From positions 6,262,001 through 6,326,000 of the forward strand of contig CP053170.1 in NCBI GenBank assembly GCA_014607495.2: a DNA stretch of 64,000 nt, read 5' to 3'. The position numbers were made by a program, and so were the translations under genes. How positions within the stretch are numbered: position 1 is the stretch's first letter; each line of letters begins with the position of its first letter. This DNA comes from Carposina sasakii (Eukaryota; Arthropoda; Insecta; Lepidoptera; Carposinidae). Below the pieces are notes generated by a model. It saw only the letters and a program-made list of their open reading frames with translations. It did no database searches and was not told the DNA's origin. This document shows, one piece after another, positions 59,515 to 64,000 of the stretch.

Positions 59515-62500
59515 TAAGTTTTTTTATTATTTTACTTGCTCGATTTTACGTAAGTCTATAAACCTCGTGTTCTAGTACATAAATCTCTTGCTAGTTAAAT
59601 GTCTATTATATATTATAATAAAGTTAGTTTTATTATATATATTATTAATTAAGATATAAAATATTAGTTAACAATTTAATTATTTTTTCAAATCATCATA
59701 CATTGCGGTTTTTGTACCGTAGATAATTACGTAAAGTGAATAATAATGATGCCGTGAATTCAGTTAGGTAATGCTTTCAATCTAAATAAGACATTATGAA
59801 TGTATAAATACATTTCAAATTCATAGACGCTAATAATTTGTTACTAAGTGACTGTCTACGAATTTACCAACTCGGAAAAATGTGTTAAATATTTGTATAA
59901 ATAACTTTGAAAAATATAATACTTTCACTATTGATAAAAGTATGTACTTTTTTAGGATACCTTATTTTAGAAACAAGACGAAAAAAAGTTATTTTCACAC
60001 AAAAAAGGTGTCAATAAAAACAATATCGCCTCAACGATATTTATATCAAGCAGGGTTTTGGTATTGATTATTATTTTTCACTTCCTTATTATTGTATTAT
60101 AATAAAGATAATAGAGCGACTCTTATTGTCCATAAAGCCATAGTATTAAGAGTGCATTGTGAAAAAAATGCCATTTTGTTGTATGACGTAAGTTTTGCGT
60201 AACAGTTTTCGTAAATAAAGTTTTGAAACTGAAAGTTGTGTTGCGAAAGAAATTCCGCGCTGATTTGGATGCAAATTGTATTTGATGGCTGAAAATTTTA
60301 ATGACGTGATAGATTAGTATTAAATTAGATATTTTTGTCAACGGATCTCACTTTGTTATCTTATTTGCAATAGTCATAAGTGTGACAGTTTGGGATGCAT
60401 GTTAATTTCAAAATAATGCTAGGATGTAAATGCTAAACAGATTTGGATTTTATTTGCCACAGAGATAGAACCTACCTTTTAGTGCCTTTAATATAGGTAT
60501 TCTCATTCATTTATTTCATCATTTCATGTATACCTATAGTTTTGTGTCTCCAAAAAATCAATTTTGATAAAGCGATTTTATTATGGTTTAACTAAGGTTT
60601 AATATTTACTTATTACTTGACTGCACGAAGTTGAACTTTATTATTTCCTTAAGTACAAGAGCAAGTAGTATTCAGTACCTTAGACCTTTTCACAAATAAG
60701 ACACCGGTCATTTCCGAGAAAATGATGAGGACCTTTTAATGGTATATTCCTTAAAAGTTAAAACGCTCCTTAAAAAAATGTCCCACTAATTGAATGCTAA
60801 TTAATCGACAAGTAATATAAGCTATCCTTTTGAAAGTGGGATAACTAGGTTTTTTTTCGGGAAATGGAAAGCAATAAAACGGAACAGATTGTAACAGTTT
60901 TAAGGTAAATCGGGAACCTATGGTGGGCAACAGATGTGACGTTTTAATCCGGGGTTTTCCCGGAAAAAGTACATTTATATGTTAATATTTAAACATAAAA
61001 AATAAAAAAATCAAAATCAGATTTAAAATAGAAGCTCGATCATATTTTTAAATGCTGAAGAGAAGAGAGTATGGGCTACTAAGTAATATAACAATATAAC
61101 AGAGATACAACGGAAAGTGTTGGAATAACTCAGTTATTTATTTTACTATTATCTTGTACACATAGTTAAGTAATAATAATTAGGAATACTGCCCTACATG
61201 GAAGTTAACTACGCACATAACTGTATTAGTTATGTAAATTGGATAATCTATGTATATTTATGTTCCCATTGGGTATCTTACCTAACAAGTAAATGAAAGG
61301 TGAAGGTTGTCTACGAGAGAAGTAAGACTTCACTTTGACATAGGTTCGGTTAACAAAAACCGTTTTAAAATTGTAAAATACGATTATTTAGTTACTTAGC
61401 GACAATTCATGGAAAAATGTTATGGGCGATAAGACAAAGAAGATAGATGATAAGACGATAGACGTTATTATAGAATAAGGTTCTTTATTGCACTACATTT
61501 TTTTAATGTAAAGGCGAACTTTATTCTGTTTTATATAATTTTAATAAGTAGGTAAATAGATGAATAATTATGAGTAAACATTTATTTTCAGGGAAATATT
61601 TACTTCTGAAATTGAGGTATACCTAAAATGACGTTTCCAGATTAAGGACTTGGTGATAGTGGACCTTCGTCTCCCATAAGGCCTAATCTCAATTTAATTA
61701 CGTTTAAAATAATACTAATCCCACGAGAAAAGCTCTTTCAGAGGAGAGGAGATTTTTCAATTTTTAAGCCTTAATTTAAGGTTTGCAAAATCAAATTCAA
61801 ATTTAGTTCGATGTCTAAATATGATTGAGGTACCTATTGATTATTAAGTATATTGAGGTGCCAATAGGTAAGAAAAAAAAACAACAAATTGTTTTTACCA
61901 ATACCACCGGTTGGACCAGTATCGATGACCTTTAAACTTTTAGACATATTGAGCACGAAAGTCGTCTTCCAATTATTATAAGGTTAATTATTATACACGG
62001 GACTATAATCCCGTGCTGATGCGGGCCTTAAAACACACTAGCTACAACTCCTTCTGTGCATGACGTAAAAGTCGACAAGCGATAAGTTGATTTTTGATGA
62101 TTTTGATTGCTTATTCAATTACTATATACAAACCACGTACTAGTTACTGATCTTTAACATTTGATGCTCTTCGTGTCCTGAATATTATTGGTTCAGCAAG
62201 GTACGGCCTTTCCTTTTTATTTGCTCCCCAATTTTGCTAAAACCTTGCTACTGTTACACATTTGTGCCAACTTACCGTTTTACGTAAAACATATATTTTT
62301 TTTACATGAACCTATTCAAATTGCGTAAGAAAATATAGGAGAACGAACTATATTATTTAATGATACTTCATTAATAAGTAGTTGAAGTTAATCGGTTAGC
62401 TATAGATAATACTAGGGATAATAATAGTATAAAAGGGAATTTAATATTTATTAATATAAAATTTTGTCCAGAATTTTTTCTCCACTATAATATTGTGATA

Positions 62501-62790
62501 AATTATAATAAGTTAAATCGCTTAATTTATTATAGACTGGTAGGTATATAATAATCAGGTTTACCTGACCTATTCTTTTTGCTTTTGTATGTGAAATATA
62601 TTTAATGGTGCTTTTTTAATGTGAGCATTTAGCTTTAATAGTGCGTTATTGTATTTTATTCTAATACTAGCTATTCGCCAGTGATTTCGTCCGCGTAATC
62701 TTTGTTGCGCCTTTTACCACCCTCAAAAATATTATTTTGGATGCCGTGAATTTTATTTAATAGTATTCATTGTTCTTTTTGCCGACATCT
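59515..62790. other. TE-poor AT-rich tract, possible intron
   Basis: No coding exon or clear transposon seen. Its low repeat load contrasts with 43-58 kb and would fit a regulated first intron downstream of the possible exon at 59240-59512. Confidence 0.35.
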
Positions 62791-62799
62791 GCTACCTTA

Positions 62800-63075
62800 T
62801 ACATTTGGCTAGAGGGAATATTGACAGTCCAGATCTACTATCGAATATACATTTAAGAACTAATCATCTTAGTTTCAGACATAGACCGATCTTAAGTGTA
62901 CCCTTCTCTAAAACTAAATATCGACAAAACGTTTTTATGATTCGTGCGGCTAGATCGTTCAATCAAAGCTCAGTCCATCTTGACTTAGATTTGTTCCATA
63001 CCAGTACTTCTACCGTTAGACAAACATTAACAAAGAATTACTTTAATATGTATCAATATCAGTGAAAAATAAATT
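62800..63075 (+). mobile_element. Probable LINE ORF C-terminal remnant
   Basis: Reads LSVPFSKTKYRQNVFMIRAA then RSFNQSSVHLDLDLF, resembling the 'R(V)ARxFN.L' end of LINE reverse-transcriptase ORFs, with an AATAAATTTAAAA tail. Only the short tail remains; assignment is by pattern. Confidence 0.5.
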
Positions 63076-63497
63076 TAAAAACTACATGCTTCTGCAGACT
63101 TTGAACCTCTTCTTACTTTTTTTCCTATCTGTGGAAAAATAGGCATATACTTGATACATATATGTCTGCTAATTTGTTTTTCTTTTCTTAGAATTGAGAC
63201 TATTATTATTATCTGTATGTAAATTATTTTTGCAGTGATGTTCTTGAGGGTTTGTGATAACCATTGTTAATGTTGGGCAGCTATGCCTAGGTATATTGCT
63301 GTTATCAGGCATCGGCAGTTGGTCTTTTTGTTCAAGCGTCTTATATTAGGTATATGTTCACACCTATCTCTTTAATATTAAATATTTATACGTGGAGATT
63401 TGTAATTGGCATAGTATATATGGATATTCTTTAAGTTATTGATGCTATACTGCTATAAATCTTCCCTAAGAGTAAATAAATAAATAATAGTTACCAC

Positions 63498-63810
63498 TGG
63501 CGGCTCGTCCTAAGGAGCGCTGGTGCGGTGCACTCCCACCCACGAAGATTACATAGGCAATCTATATTTCTCTATATTTTAAATTATCTTTCAATTCTAC
63601 TATGTTTATACAATGTGTCCACGCGTTCGTCTCAAGTAAGTTGTAATCTTATATATCGAGTAGAGCTCTAGCGATCGCGCTCCAATGAAATGAAATTTAG
63701 TACGATTCCTAGTACTGTATTCAATGAGTGCGAAAGAGACATACTGACATAGGCCGGCGCGTGAAACAGAAGATTTCGTATGAAAAATTAGCCTTATCTG
63801 GAGTGCCGCT
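63498..63810. mobile_element. Related copy of the 'ggcggctcg' repeat
   Basis: tggcggctcgtcctaagg at one end; gagtgcgaaagagacatact and ttagccttatctggagtgcc are the inverted counterparts of 15160-15220. Confidence 0.55.
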
Positions 63811-64000
63811 CACTTTAATTCGCGTATGCCGCCACTAGAGGTCGCTTAGTCCGAGTTAGAACGCGATATGGTTGTCTTTAATGTGTTTCATTTGGTCATC
63901 TGAATTTTTATAAGTCTGCGGTTGAACCTTCACCATCCCATTCGTTAATGGGCGTGAACACCCATCTAAAAAATGTCAGCGTTGACCAGTGTAGCCAACC

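Overview
This window looks like nuclear DNA from a moth or butterfly (Lepidoptera). It is AT-rich, genes have many short exons, and introns and intergenic DNA are crowded with repeats of kinds typical of lepidopteran genomes: short LINE tails ending in trinucleotide or TATG runs, Helitron-like elements with a 'cgcgg..ggcgtcca' end, tRNA-derived SINEs, and many foldback MITEs. I assign no species.

Three protein-coding genes can be supported. (1) Positions 2105-25004 (+) hold 20 exons of a USP20/USP33-type deubiquitinase. They code for 978 visible residues with consistent splice phase throughout; only the first coding exon(s), carrying the start and the first zinc ligands, were not found. (2) Positions 37529-38989 (-) are a one-exon PLAG-family transcription factor with seven C2H2 zinc fingers, followed on its own strand by about 5 kb of AT-rich, gene-free sequence that may be its 3' UTR. 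(3) Positions 41231-41863 (+) are a two-exon, 106-residue BORCS7 homologue. PLAG and BORCS7 are divergent, and a tandem array of a ~425-bp repeat fills the space between them, ending about 60 bp before the BORCS7 ATG. A possible GC-rich 5' exon of another gene lies at about 59240-59512.

The rest is mobile-element debris: Jockey-like LINE reverse-transcriptase remains (6415-7600 +, 30480-32165 -), LINE 3' ends, two TA-target-site MITE families starting CAGGGTG, hAT-like MITEs, Helitrons and SINEs, often nested. From 43 kb to 58 kb it is almost entirely repeats, and it contains one orphan 84-bp coding exon of GMP reductase (45731-45814) trapped inside a broken MITE.

The most unusual structure is in the deubiquitinase gene. 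Two independent minisatellites have each amplified a splice junction of this gene. One (11508-11848) repeats the acceptor of the exon that starts [10 protein letters not shown]. The other (21303-21572) repeats the donor of the catalytic-histidine exon as 30-bp in-frame units, making nine equivalent phase-2 donors in a row. Several exons of the same gene, including the catalytic-cysteine exon, are hemmed in by transposons within about 6-21 bp of their splice sites.
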